Assembly (NCBI RefSeq): GCF_044904705.1
Contig: NZ_JADIKL010000006.1
Span: 62,001-126,000 of the forward strand
Direction of reading: 5' to 3'
DNA: 64,000 bases
Source: Rhodanobacter_A agri
GTDB lineage: Bacteria > Pseudomonadota > Gammaproteobacteria > Xanthomonadales > Rhodanobacteraceae
Made by a program: the position numbers and the translations under genes. Below, piece after piece: positions 24,184-33,494 of this stretch (within the stretch, counting starts at the first letter, position 1; each line of letters opens with the position of its first letter). The notes under the pieces were generated by a model. It saw only the letters and a list, made by a program, of their open reading frames with translations. It was not told where the DNA came from and searched no databases.

Positions 24184-25263
24184 ATGAGGCTGGATCGGCT
24201 GCGCATCCAGGGATTGCGTTGCCTGCACGAGGTAGACCTCGCGCTTGCACCGGGCATCAATGTCTTTATCGGCGCCAACGGCGCGGGCAAGACCAGCGTA
24301 CTGGAGGCGGTCTTCCTGCTTTCGCATGCGCGCTCGTTCCGTAGCGGTGCCCGGGAAGCCTTGCTGGCGCGTAGCGCATCCCGCTTGTCCGTATTCGCTG
24401 AGCTGCGGCAGGCGAACGATCGCCTGCTTCGCCTAGGCCTGGGTCGTGAGGGCGCGCGGTGGGAGGCACGTATTGAAGGCGAGGGCGCGAGTCTGGGACA
24501 GCTGATCGCCGAATGTGCGGTGACCTGTTTCGAACCGGGTTCCCACGCTTTGATAGCGGGGGCTGCCGAGGAGCGTCGTCGATTTCTCGATTGGGGTGTG
24601 TTCCACGTGGAACACGGTTTTCTGGACATCTGGCGCCGCTATCAACGCGCGCTGAAACAACGTAACAGTCTGCTACGGGCAGGAATGGAGCAGGGGTCGC
24701 CCTTGTACGGCCCTTGGGAGACTGAGCTGTCGGCGCTCGCGGGTTGGATTGATAGCCAACGCCGGAATTACCTGGAACGTCTGCGTCCCAGCTTGCACGC
24801 CTGCGTTGCTGCGTTGTTGCCTGAGCTGGGTGCGCCCGAGCTGCGTTATCGCAGGGGGTGGGCCGACGACAGGGATCTGCATGAGCAACTGGAGGCGCAA
24901 CGCGGTCGCGACTTGGGCCGCGGCCACACAAGCCTCGGGGCGCATCGTGCCGACTGGTCGCTGGCTTTTGAGCATGCGCCTCAGCGGGAACATCTCTCCC
25001 GCGGGCAGGAAAAGCTCGCCGCGCTGGGCTGCATGCTGGCGCAGGCACGGTTGTATGCGGACCACCATGGCGATTGGCCCGTCATCTGTCTCGACGACCT
25101 GGCCTCTGAGCTGGACGAAGCTCACCAGGCTTCGGTGATCGCGCAACTCACGGAAAGTGGAGCCCAGGTACTGGTGACCGGTACCTGCTTGCCCGAGCCA
25201 TTGCGGGGGCTGCCGCACCGCATGTTCCACGTGGAACAGGGGCAGCTGACGCCCCTGCTATAA
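24184..25263 (+). CDS. recF: DNA repair and recombination protein RecF
   Basis: SMC-like ATPase that loads RecA at gaps with RecOR. The 359-residue protein begins MRLDRLRIQGLRCLHEVDLA, has Walker A GANGAGKTSVLEA near residue 35, the signature HLSRGQEKLAALGCMLAQA near 270 and Walker B PVICLDDLASELD. ATG 24184 gives the standard start. Two parS-type palindromes are embedded in the coding sequence, at the codons for VFHVEH and MFHVEQ. Confidence 0.96.
   Translation: MRLDRLRIQGLRCLHEVDLALAPGINVFIGANGAGKTSVLEAVFLLSHARSFRSGAREALLARSASRLSVFAELRQANDRLLRLGLGREGARWEARIEGEGASLGQLIAECAVTCFEPGSHALIAGAAEERRRFLDWGVFHVEHGFLDIWRRYQRALKQRNSLLRAGMEQGSPLYGPWETELSALAGWIDSQRRNYLERLRPSLHACVAALLPELGAPELRYRRGWADDRDLHEQLEAQRGRDLGRGHTSLGAHRADWSLAFEHAPQREHLSRGQEKLAALGCMLAQARLYADHHGDWPVICLDDLASELDEAHQASVIAQLTESGAQVLVTGTCLPEPLRGLPHRMFHVEQGQLTPLL
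24599..24614. promoter_or_regulatory. parS: parS centromere site 1 (inside recF)
   Basis: TGTTCCACGTGGAACA is a perfect 16-bp palindrome, extended to 18 bp by flanking G and C. It matches the parS sequence bound by chromosomal ParB in pseudomonads and many other bacteria. It lies about 1.7 kb from the proposed oriC. parA and parB are not in this window. Confidence 0.88.
25223..25238. promoter_or_regulatory. parS: parS centromere site 2 (end of recF)
   Basis: A second identical 16-base copy, TGTTCCACGTGGAACA, 624 bp from the first and 25 bp before the end of recF. Two exact copies this close together are very unlikely by chance. Confidence 0.88.
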
Positions 25264-25337
25264 TCGAGGATTCACCGCAGCACGGCATCTTGCAACGCTA
25301 TGCCGCGCCTGCCGCAGGCACAGGAACCGGTAGCCGC

Positions 25338-27767
25338 ATGAACGAACCCACCAACGAATCGCATTACGACTCCAGCAACATCAAGGTGCTGAAAGGCCTG
25401 GAAGCGGTCCGCAAGCGCCCCGGCATGTACATCGGTGACACCGATGACGGCACCGGCCTGCATCACATGGTGTTCGAGGTGGTCGACAACGCGATTGACG
25501 AGGCGTTGGCGGGCTACTGTGACCATGTCATCGTGACCATCCTCGAGGATGGTTCGGTCAGCGTCAGCGACAATGGCCGCGGTATCCCGGTGGACATCCA
25601 CCCTGAAGAGGGTCGCTCCACCGCCGAGGTGGTGATGACGGTGCTGCACGCAGGCGGCAAGTTCGACGCGAACTCCTACAAGGTGTCCGGCGGCCTGCAC
25701 GGCGTGGGCGTATCGGTGGTGAACGCGCTCAGCGAGCACCTGTGGCTGACGATCTATCGCGACGGTCAGGAACACCAGCAGGAATATTCGCTGGGCGAGC
25801 CGTTGTACGCGTTGAAGGTCGCAGGCCCGTCGGATCGGCGCGGAACCGTCGTGCGCTTCCTGCCCAGCCCGCAGACCTTCACGCACATCGAGTTCCATTA
25901 CGACATCCTGGCCAAGCGCCTGCGCGAACTGGCCTTCCTCAATTCCGGCGTCACCATCGAGCTGCGCGATGAGCGTGGGGAAGGGCGCCACGACACCTTC
26001 GCCTACGAGGGCGGCATCAAGTCGTTCGTGCAGCATCTCGCCCAGCTGAAAACCGCGCTGCATCCGAACGTGATCAGCCTCAGCGCCCAGCAGGACGGCA
26101 TCAGCATCGAGTTGGCGATGCAGTGGACCGACTCGTACAACGAGACGATGTTCTGCTTCACCAACAACATCCCGCAGCGCGACGGCGGTACCCATCTCAC
26201 CGGCTTTCGCGCTGCGCTGACGCGCTCGCTGCAGGGCTATATCGAGAAAGAAAACCTGGCGAAGAACGCCAAGGTCACGCTGTCCGGCGACGACATGCGC
26301 GAGGGTTTGATCGCGGTGCTGTCGGTGAAGGTGCCCGACCCGAAGTTCTCCTCGCAGACCAAGGACAAGCTGGTTTCCTCCGAGGTGAAGACCGCGGTGG
26401 AGCAGGCCGTCAACGAGAAGCTGGGCGAGTTCCTGCTGGAGCACCCGAACGAGGCCAAGGCCATCGCTTCCAAGGTGGTCGATGCCGCCCGCGCCCGCGA
26501 AGCTGCGCGCAAGGCCCGCGAGATGACCCGCCGCAAGGGCGCGCTGGACATCGCCGGCCTGCCGGGCAAGCTGGCCGACTGCCAGGAGAAGGATCCCGCG
26601 CTGTGCGAGCTGTTCCTGGTCGAGGGTGACTCGGCAGGCGGTTCGGCCAAGCAGGGCCGCAATCGCAAGACGCAGGCAGTGCTGCCGTTGAAGGGCAAGA
26701 TCCTCAACGTCGAGAAGGCCCGCTTCGACAAGATGCTGTCCTCCGCCGAAGTCGGCACGCTGATCACCGCGCTTGGCACCGGCATCGGCAAGGAGGATTA
26801 CAACCCGGACAAGCTGCGCTACCACCACATCATCATCATGACCGATGCGGACGTGGACGGTTCGCACATCCGCACCTTGCTGCTGACCTTCTTCTACCGT
26901 CAGATGCCCGAACTGATCGAGCGCGGCCACGTCTACATCGGCCTGCCGCCGCTGTACAAGCTGAAGCAGGGCAAGCAGGAGCTGTACCTGAAGGACGATG
27001 CGGCGCTCAACGCGTATCTGATTTCCAGCGCGGTGGACAACGCCGAGCTGGTGGCCGATCCGGCCGCGCCCGCGATCACCGGCGCGGTACTGGAGAAGCT
27101 GCTGCGCGACTACCAGACCGCGCTGGACCAGATCGAACGCCTCGGCCACCGTTTCGATACCAGCGTGTTGTCGGCGCTGCTGGAGCACGCGCCAGTCACA
27201 CCGGAACTGTGGGCCGATCAGGCCGCCATGCAGGCCTGGCTGGACTGCATCACCCACCGGCTCGCGGCCAGCGGCTTGGGCAAGCCGCGCTACCGGCTGT
27301 CGCTGCGCCCCGCGCAGGGCGAGCAGCCGGCGGCGATCGAGGTGGTGCGCGACCAGCACGGTCTCAGCCATACCTTGCTGCTGCCGCAGCCGTTCTTCGC
27401 CGGGGCCGAGTTCCGCCCGATCCTGCACGTCAGCCAGCAACTCGCCGGCTTGGTCCAGGCCGAGGCGGTGGTTCGCCGCGGCAATGGCTCGCGTGGCGTC
27501 ACCAGCTTCGCCGACGTGCGCAGCTGGCTGCTGGACGAGGCCAAGAAGGGTCGCACCATCCAGCGCTTCAAGGGTCTCGGCGAAATGAACCCGGAGCAGC
27601 TGTGGGAGACCACGGTGAACCCGGAAACCCGCCGCATGCTGCAGGTCGGCATCGAGGATGCGTTTGCCGCCGACCAGATGTTCTCGATGCTGATGGGCGA
27701 GGCAGTTGAACCGCGGCGCGATTTCATCGAAGCAAACGCGCTGAAAGTAGCCAATCTCGACATCTGA
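25338..27767 (+). CDS. gyrB: DNA gyrase subunit B
   Basis: ATPase subunit that powers negative supercoiling. The 809-residue protein has the GHKL ATPase domain (VRKRPGMYIGDTDDGTGLHH, DNGRGIPV, GGLHGVGVSVVNALS), the transducer domain, the TOPRIM motifs EGDSAGGSAKQGRNR and DADVDGSHIRTLL, the insert region typical of gram-negative GyrB (about 560-720) and the end IEANALKVANLDI. ATG 25338 is used because the earlier ATG at 25290 adds a non-conserved tail. Confidence 0.98.
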   Translation: MNEPTNESHYDSSNIKVLKGLEAVRKRPGMYIGDTDDGTGLHHMVFEVVDNAIDEALAGYCDHVIVTILEDGSVSVSDNGRGIPVDIHPEEGRSTAEVVMTVLHAGGKFDANSYKVSGGLHGVGVSVVNALSEHLWLTIYRDGQEHQQEYSLGEPLYALKVAGPSDRRGTVVRFLPSPQTFTHIEFHYDILAKRLRELAFLNSGVTIELRDERGEGRHDTFAYEGGIKSFVQHLAQLKTALHPNVISLSAQQDGISIELAMQWTDSYNETMFCFTNNIPQRDGGTHLTGFRAALTRSLQGYIEKENLAKNAKVTLSGDDMREGLIAVLSVKVPDPKFSSQTKDKLVSSEVKTAVEQAVNEKLGEFLLEHPNEAKAIASKVVDAARAREAARKAREMTRRKGALDIAGLPGKLADCQEKDPALCELFLVEGDSAGGSAKQGRNRKTQAVLPLKGKILNVEKARFDKMLSSAEVGTLITALGTGIGKEDYNPDKLRYHHIIIMTDADVDGSHIRTLLLTFFYRQMPELIERGHVYIGLPPLYKLKQGKQELYLKDDAALNAYLISSAVDNAELVADPAAPAITGAVLEKLLRDYQTALDQIERLGHRFDTSVLSALLEHAPVTPELWADQAAMQAWLDCITHRLAASGLGKPRYRLSLRPAQGEQPAAIEVVRDQHGLSHTLLLPQPFFAGAEFRPILHVSQQLAGLVQAEAVVRRGNGSRGVTSFADVRSWLLDEAKKGRTIQRFKGLGEMNPEQLWETTVNPETRRMLQVGIEDAFAADQMFSMLMGEAVEPRRDFIEANALKVANLDI

Positions 27768-27772
27768 ATTCC

Positions 27773-27803
27773 CCGCACGGCAGGCCTTCGGTCTGTCGTG
27801 CGG
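27773..27803 (+). terminator. hairpin terminator after gyrB
   Basis: CCGCACGGCAGGCC (27773-27786) pairs with GGTCTGTCGTGCGG (27790-27803) with two G-U pairs and a TTC loop, starting 6 bp after the gyrB stop. The following TTGCTTG is only moderately T-rich. Confidence 0.65.
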
Positions 27804-28072
27804 TTGCTTGCGGCGATGTCATCTAATGCATTAACTCATTAATACATGACGCAGTGCGGCAGCTTTGCCTGGGCCGGCGATTGGACGATTTGCCGTGACC
27901 AGCCGCCCGAAATGACGCCAATTCGACCGCGTATGGGCTACCCTCACGCAACTCATTGATCTCGCAAGTGCTTTTTTGCCGCGTTGCGACTTGTCATTCA
28001 CACATTGGACAGGGTAGTCTCAACGATCCCCTGCGCACGATGCATTGCGTAAAACCCGAAACGAGGATGGTC
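27804..28072. other. gene-free stretch between gyrB and the TPR gene
   Basis: Together with the gyrB terminator this is a 305-bp gap. It contains an AT-rich segment with the perfect palindrome TAATGCATTA (27825-27834) followed by CATTAATACATG, and further on TTGTCA with TAGTCT 18 bases later (about 27989-28018), a possible promoter for the TPR gene. No RNA gene or ORF with a convincing start was seen. Confidence 0.4.
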
Positions 28073-29356
28073 ATGAAGCACACGCCCCTGTTCACGATGC
28101 TGGCCGGCGCCGCGCTGGCGTTCACCATCGCCGCAGCGCCCGTCCATGCAGCTGACTCGTCGAAGAAGCAATCCTCGGAATACCCCAACACCACGCGCGC
28201 CGAGCCGAAACTGGATCTGAAGAGCGAAAAGGACCAGAAGGCGCTGCAGGACGCCGGGGAGGCGTTCAACAACGGCGACATGGCCAAGGCCGCGCAGTTG
28301 CTGCAGCCGGTCATCGACAAGAGCGACAGCAAATACGCCAAGGCGTATGCGCAGTACTTGATGGGCAACATCACCTTCAAGAACGGCGACACAAAGGGCG
28401 CGATCGCACAGTTCAAGAGTTCGCTGGACAACGGCGTATTGCCGAACGACACCTATTTCAACGAGATGTTTACCTTGGCCCAGGTGCTCGCTGCCGACGA
28501 GCAGTACCAGGCCTCGCTGGATACCGTCGCCAAGTGGCGCGACCAAGGCAAGAAAGAAACCGCTGACTCCTACGGCGTGCAGGGCCTGGACGACTACAAC
28601 CTCCAGAAGTATCCGGAGGCGATCGCAGCGATCCAGAAGGCCAAGTCGCTCACCGACAAGCCGCAGAATTCCTGGAACCAGATTCTGATGGCCAGCTACG
28701 CCGATTCCGGCCAAGGTGCCGACGCGGCCAAGATGGCCCAATCCGAATACGAGAAGAACCCCACCGACAGCGGCCTGATGCACAACGCCGGCGCCATCCT
28801 GCTGCAGCAGCAGGACTATGCCGGTGCGATCAAGGTGCTGGAAGAAGGCCGCACCAACGGCGCCATGAAGGACGAGGCCGACTGGATTCTGCTGGTCAAG
28901 GCCTACCTGCTGCAGGCGCAGAACGGCGGCGATACCAAGGCTGGCGGCGCGAAGGCGCTGGCCGTCTTCGACGACGGCACGGCCAAGGGGGTGATCAAGC
29001 CCAGCGCCGCCAACTACAAGCTGGCCGGCGATGCCGCGATGATCGGCGAGAATGACGCCAAGGCGATCGGCTACTACCAGAAGGGCGCGGGGCTGGCCAG
29101 CGACGGCGAGCTCGACGTGGCCCTCGGCAAGGTCTACTTCCAGGACCAGAAATTCGCCGAAGCGAAGAAGTACCTCACGCAGGGCCTCGGCAAGGGTGTC
29201 CAGCACAAGGGACAGGCCTATATGGTGCTGGCCGAGGCGGATCGCGAGATGAAGGACAAGCCCGGCGCGATCACCGCGATGATGGAAGCTGCCAAGGATC
29301 CGGATACGGCGGCCAAGGCCAAGGAATGGCTGCGTAAGGCTGGCGTGGGCAAGTGA
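28073..29356 (+). CDS. exported tetratricopeptide-repeat protein upstream of tonB
   Basis: From ATG 28073 (GAGG six bases upstream) the protein has 427 residues: signal peptide ending AAAPVHA, then repeated helix pairs of TPR type, for example AGEAFNNGDMAKAAQLLQPV, YLMGNITFKNGDTKGAIAQF, MHNAGAILLQQQDYAGAIKV and VYFQDQKFAEAKKYLTQGL. It should act in the periplasm as a protein-binding scaffold. Its place directly before tonB-exbB-exbD-exbD suggests a link to TonB-dependent transport, but this is inference; a 190-bp gap separates them. Confidence 0.8.
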   Translation: MKHTPLFTMLAGAALAFTIAAAPVHAADSSKKQSSEYPNTTRAEPKLDLKSEKDQKALQDAGEAFNNGDMAKAAQLLQPVIDKSDSKYAKAYAQYLMGNITFKNGDTKGAIAQFKSSLDNGVLPNDTYFNEMFTLAQVLAADEQYQASLDTVAKWRDQGKKETADSYGVQGLDDYNLQKYPEAIAAIQKAKSLTDKPQNSWNQILMASYADSGQGADAAKMAQSEYEKNPTDSGLMHNAGAILLQQQDYAGAIKVLEEGRTNGAMKDEADWILLVKAYLLQAQNGGDTKAGGAKALAVFDDGTAKGVIKPSAANYKLAGDAAMIGENDAKAIGYYQKGAGLASDGELDVALGKVYFQDQKFAEAKKYLTQGLGKGVQHKGQAYMVLAEADREMKDKPGAITAMMEAAKDPDTAAKAKEWLRKAGVGK

Positions 29357-29546
29357 TTTGCTAAGGAATTGTGTGGCAGATGGACGTCCATCCGGCTGCC
29401 ATGCGAGCGCTATACAAAAGCCAGACGCTGTTGTACCGTTGAAACTTCCCTGCGTAACTCCATCGGCGCGTTCCGTCCATATGCCAGACGGGACTTGCCG
29501 GACCGGCGGTGACGCTTTCTCCGTTCCCAGCTCCAGATAGTGACAG

Positions 29547-30206
<660 letters not shown>

Positions 30207-30256
30207 TCCTCGTTACAGCCTCTACAGTTCACGCTTGACTTCCCAAGGGTAGCGTT

Positions 30257-31003
30257 ATGTTCCTACAGACTCCTGCACCGACCGATGCCGCCCAAGTGGC
30301 GGGCAATTCCAACGCCGAAGCCATGAAGCAGATGGGCTTCGCCAACCTCGCCCAGGGCTTCGACTGGCTGGGTTGGGTGGTGTTCGTCACCCTGGTGGTG
30401 ATGTCCTTCCTGTCCTGGTACTTCATCATCGCCAACACCATCCGCAACAGCATGGTGAAGGGCCGCGCCGATGGCGTCATCAACGGCTTCTGGAACAACC
30501 CGTCCACCCAGGACGCGATCCGCGAGCTGGAAAACCAGCCCAAGGGCGAACCGTTCTCGAAGATCGCGCTGGACGCCGCCTCGGCGGTGGCCCACCACCA
30601 GCAGGCCAACAAGGGTGGCCTGGCCGAGTCGCTGAGCCGTTCCGAGTTCGTCGACCGCGCGCTGCGCCAGGCCGTGGCCCGTGAGAGCCTGCGCCTCGAA
30701 GGCGGCCAGACCCTGCTCGCCACGGTGGGTTCGTCGGCTCCGTTCGTCGGTCTGCTCGGTACCGTGTGGGGCATCTACCACGCCCTGATCGGCATCGCCG
30801 CCAGCGGCAACGCTTCGATGACCGCCGTGGCCGGCCCGGTGGGCGAGGCGCTGATCATGACCGCGATCGGTCTGTTCACCGCTATCCCCGCGCTGCTCGC
30901 GTTCAACTTCTTCAACCGTTCGAACCGCGTCATCTTCGCTCGTTTCGACGAATTCGCGCACGACCTGCACGACTTCTTCGCGACTGGCTCGCGCGTCGAG
31001 TGA
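30257..31003 (+). CDS. exbB: ExbB, MotA/TolQ/ExbB proton-channel protein
   Basis: Pentameric scaffold of the TonB motor. The 248-residue protein has three membrane helices (about 37-60, 152-175 and 198-220) with the family blocks LLATVGSSAPFVGLLGTVWG and VAGPVGEALIMTAIGLFTAI. AAGGG precedes ATG 30257. It is 50 bp after tonB and 11 bp before exbD1. Confidence 0.96.
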   Translation: MFLQTPAPTDAAQVAGNSNAEAMKQMGFANLAQGFDWLGWVVFVTLVVMSFLSWYFIIANTIRNSMVKGRADGVINGFWNNPSTQDAIRELENQPKGEPFSKIALDAASAVAHHQQANKGGLAESLSRSEFVDRALRQAVARESLRLEGGQTLLATVGSSAPFVGLLGTVWGIYHALIGIAASGNASMTAVAGPVGEALIMTAIGLFTAIPALLAFNFFNRSNRVIFARFDEFAHDLHDFFATGSRVE

Positions 31004-31014
31004 GGGTCTGATCC

Positions 31015-31440
31015 ATGGCAATGAGCGTCGGAGGCAATACCGGCGGTCCGGTTTCGGAAATCAACGTCACGCCCCTGGCTGACGTGATGCTGGTGCTGCT
31101 GATCATCTTCATGATCACGGCGCCGCTGATGTCCCACCCGGTCACCGTCACGGTGCCGATCGCGAACCCCAAGAGCACCGAAGAGAAGGCGCCGGAAACC
31201 CCGCCGCTGGATCTGGCGATCAAGGACGACGGCTCGATGTACTTCCAGGACCACCAGGTCAGCGAGGCGGAATTGAAGTCCCAGCTGGCGGTGGCAGCGC
31301 AGAAGACACCGCAGCCCGAGCTGCAGATCCGTGCCGACAAGGCGATCCAGTGGAAGGACGTGTTCAAGGTCATCAGTGATGCGAAGGGCCAGGGCATGGT
31401 GCACGTCGGCTTCATGACTACCGAGCCGCCGAAGGAGTAA
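31015..31440 (+). CDS. exbD: ExbD-type biopolymer transport protein, first copy
   Basis: Proton-coupled partner of ExbB. The 141-residue protein has a short N-terminus, one membrane helix with the essential Asp at residue 23 (PLADVMLVLLIIFMITAPLM) and a periplasmic domain (FQDHQVSEAELKSQLAVAAQ). It lies between exbB and a second exbD with 6-11 bp spacing, so the operon makes two different ExbD proteins. Confidence 0.95.
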   Translation: MAMSVGGNTGGPVSEINVTPLADVMLVLLIIFMITAPLMSHPVTVTVPIANPKSTEEKAPETPPLDLAIKDDGSMYFQDHQVSEAELKSQLAVAAQKTPQPELQIRADKAIQWKDVFKVISDAKGQGMVHVGFMTTEPPKE

Positions 31441-31446
31441 GCAACC

Positions 31447-31857
31447 ATGGCCTTTTCCACCAAGTCCACGGGCGGCCCGATGGCGGACATCAACATCACG
31501 CCGCTGATCGACGTGATGCTGGTGCTGCTGATCATCTTCATGGTGACGGCGCCGATTCCGCTGGAGAAGATCAAGATCGATCTTCCGCAGCCGAATCCGG
31601 ACCAGACCCCGCCGACGAACCCGCCCGAGCCGATCAATCTCAAGATCGACCAGAGCGGCGCGTTCTACTGGAACGACACGCCGGTCGACGAGCTGGGCCT
31701 CAAGGCACAGCTCGCGGTGATCGCCCAGCAGAGCAACCAGCCGGAAATCCAGATCAAGGCAGCCGATGCCACCGCCTACCAGTACGTCGCTACCGTGCTG
31801 GCAGACGCGAAGCAGTACAACCTGACCAAGATCGGATTCGCAGACAACGGGCAGTAA
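31447..31857 (+). CDS. exbD2: ExbD-type biopolymer transport protein, second copy
   Basis: A 136-residue paralogue of the preceding protein with Asp22 in its membrane helix (PLIDVMLVLLIIFMVTAPIP) and a distinct periplasmic part (IKIDLPQPNPDQTPPTNPPE). In Xanthomonas an exbD2 gene in the same position is needed for some, not all, TonB-dependent functions; that role here is by analogy. Confidence 0.93.
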   Translation: MAFSTKSTGGPMADINITPLIDVMLVLLIIFMVTAPIPLEKIKIDLPQPNPDQTPPTNPPEPINLKIDQSGAFYWNDTPVDELGLKAQLAVIAQQSNQPEIQIKAADATAYQYVATVLADAKQYNLTKIGFADNGQ

Positions 31858-31888
31858 GCCCGCTGCTACCGGACAACAGCGTTACCCG

Positions 31889-31919
31889 CGACAACCCCCG
31901 CCCAGTGCGGGGGTTGTCG
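31889..31919. terminator. bidirectional terminator between exbD2 and pdxJ
   Basis: CGACAACCCCCGC (31889-31901) and GCGGGGGTTGTCG (31907-31919) form a perfect 13-bp stem with a CCAGT loop, followed by TTTG. The genes on either side converge on it. Confidence 0.85.
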
Positions 31920-31979
31920 TTTGTGGGGCCAGAAAGTGTCTGGACGTCCATAAGGCCGGATGCATTCCGGCCGGCAAGC

Positions 31980-32723
31980 TCAGCGCAGTATCTGCAGATA
32001 GTTGCGCACCGTGGTCGCAAGGCCCTCGTACAGTGCCTCGCCAATCAAGGCATGGCCGATCGACACCTCGGCCAGTCCGGGGATCGCAGCCTTGAACGTG
32101 CCGAGGTTCGCCTGGCTGAGATCGTGCCCCGCATTCACCGCCAGTCCCGCCTGCTGCGCTTGCCGCGCGGTCGCGGCGCAGTCCGCGAGCACCGTATCGG
32201 GTTCGCCATCGGCGAAGGCCTCGGCATAGGGGCCGGTGTAGATCTCGATGCGCTGCACGCCGATCGCCCTCGCCGCCGCGAAATCCTGGCTGCCCGCGTC
32301 CACGAACAGGCTGACCCGGCAGCCGATGCTGTTGAGCTCGTCCACCAGCGGCCGCAAGCGATCCAGGTCGCGTGACAGATCGAAGCCGTGATCGGAAGTG
32401 ATCTGGCCGTCACCGTCAGGCACCAGGGTCACCTGGGTGGGACGCACCTCCCGCGCGAGCGCGATCAGGCCAGGATAGGCACCACGCGGCGCAGCGAACG
32501 GATTGCCTTCGATGTTGTATTCCACCCGCCCGCGCAGCATCGCGGCCAGCGCACGCACATCGTCGGGGCGTACGTGGCGCAGGTCCGGCCGCGGATGCAC
32601 GGTAATGCCGCCGCAGCCGTTCTCGATGCAGGTCTGTGCCGCGTGGCAGATGTCGGGCTCGTGGCCGCCGCGCGAATTGCGCAGCACGGCGATCTTGTTG
32701 AGGTTGACACTGAGCAAGGTCAT
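31980..32723 (-). CDS. pdxJ: pyridoxine 5'-phosphate synthase
   Basis: Condenses 3-amino-1-hydroxyacetone phosphate and deoxyxylulose phosphate to pyridoxine 5'-phosphate. The 247-residue TIM-barrel protein starts LLSVNLNKIAVLRNSRGGHE and has GGITVHPRPDLRHVR, FNIEGNP-like YNIEGNPF, TLVPDGDGQITSDHGFD, and AGHDLSQANL near the end. It follows the Ton operon as in Xanthomonas. Confidence 0.96.
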   Translation of the reverse strand: MTLLSVNLNKIAVLRNSRGGHEPDICHAAQTCIENGCGGITVHPRPDLRHVRPDDVRALAAMLRGRVEYNIEGNPFAAPRGAYPGLIALAREVRPTQVTLVPDGDGQITSDHGFDLSRDLDRLRPLVDELNSIGCRVSLFVDAGSQDFAAARAIGVQRIEIYTGPYAEAFADGEPDTVLADCAATARQAQQAGLAVNAGHDLSQANLGTFKAAIPGLAEVSIGHALIGEALYEGLATTVRNYLQILR

Positions 32724-32774
32724 GACGGGCGAATCGTGGCGTAGGGAACGGGAGGAAACGCAACACTGCGCCGA

Positions 32775-33419
32775 TCAGCTCGCGTCGGCAAGCGCGAATC
32801 CACGGATGTGGCGCGGCGTGCCGCGCCAGGCCAGCGCGGCAAACGCATCGGCACCGACGCCGAGTCGATGCAGCTGCCATGCGCCTGGATCCTCGCCGTC
32901 GAGCCGTTGCAGTGAGAGGCCTGCAGCATCGCTGCGGATCGCCAGCCGGTCCAGTCCGAACGCGAGGCCGCGACCCAGCGCCTTCAGCACGGCTTCGCGC
33001 CCGGTCCACAGTTCGAGGAAGGCTGCGTGGCGCGCGTCCTCGTCCAAGGTGGCGAGCCAGGCAGCCTCGTCGGCGGTGAAGAAGCGCTGCGCGATCTCCA
33101 GCGCGCTGGCGCGCGTGCGGCGCAGCTCCAGGTCAATGCCGGGCACAAGCCCGCGGGCGACGGCCACCAGTGCCTGCTCGCCGCTGTGCGACCAGTTGAA
33201 ATCCAGCGTGCCGCCGTGGGCCGGGTCCAGCGCGGGACGGCCGTGTTCGCCGGCCACCAAGCGTACCGCGGCTGGTTCGACATCGAGGTAGGTCGCGAGC
33301 AGGGCCAGCAGCGGTTTGCGTCCCGCGCCCTTGGCACGATGCAGGCGCCAGACGTGAATCTCGTCAGCGCGCAGAGGCTCTGCTACTTTCGTGGGCAGGA
33401 ATCCGTCGAAGGCTTGCAT
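32775..33419 (-). CDS. Sfp-type 4'-phosphopantetheinyl transferase
   Basis: Moves phosphopantetheine from CoA to carrier proteins. The 214-residue length and the motifs RADEIHVWRL, GRPAL, LDFNWSHSGEQALVAVA, GIDLELRR (metal-binding D and E) and FFTADEAAWL to FLELWTGREAVLKALGRGL are those of the Sfp/AcpT-related family. ATG 33419 begins the plausible protein; a longer open frame upstream overlaps the divergent kinase gene and is rejected. It starts 51 bp beyond the pdxJ start, same strand. Its carrier-protein target is not evident here. Confidence 0.88.
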   Translation of the reverse strand: MQAFDGFLPTKVAEPLRADEIHVWRLHRAKGAGRKPLLALLATYLDVEPAAVRLVAGEHGRPALDPAHGGTLDFNWSHSGEQALVAVARGLVPGIDLELRRTRASALEIAQRFFTADEAAWLATLDEDARHAAFLELWTGREAVLKALGRGLAFGLDRLAIRSDAAGLSLQRLDGEDPGAWQLHRLGVGADAFAALAWRGTPRHIRGFALADAS

Positions 33420-33494
33420 GCGCGCATGCTGACGGACAGGCGCCGTTGCGCACAAGCGGGCGGTTCGCATCCTTGGAGTCACGGGAGAAAGCGC

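Noticed and set aside
33027..33494. N-terminal extension of the sensor kinase gene
   Set aside because: It overlaps the phosphopantetheinyl transferase on the other strand and has no ribosome site; TTG 33495 with GGGAGAAA gives a clean start at the first membrane helix.
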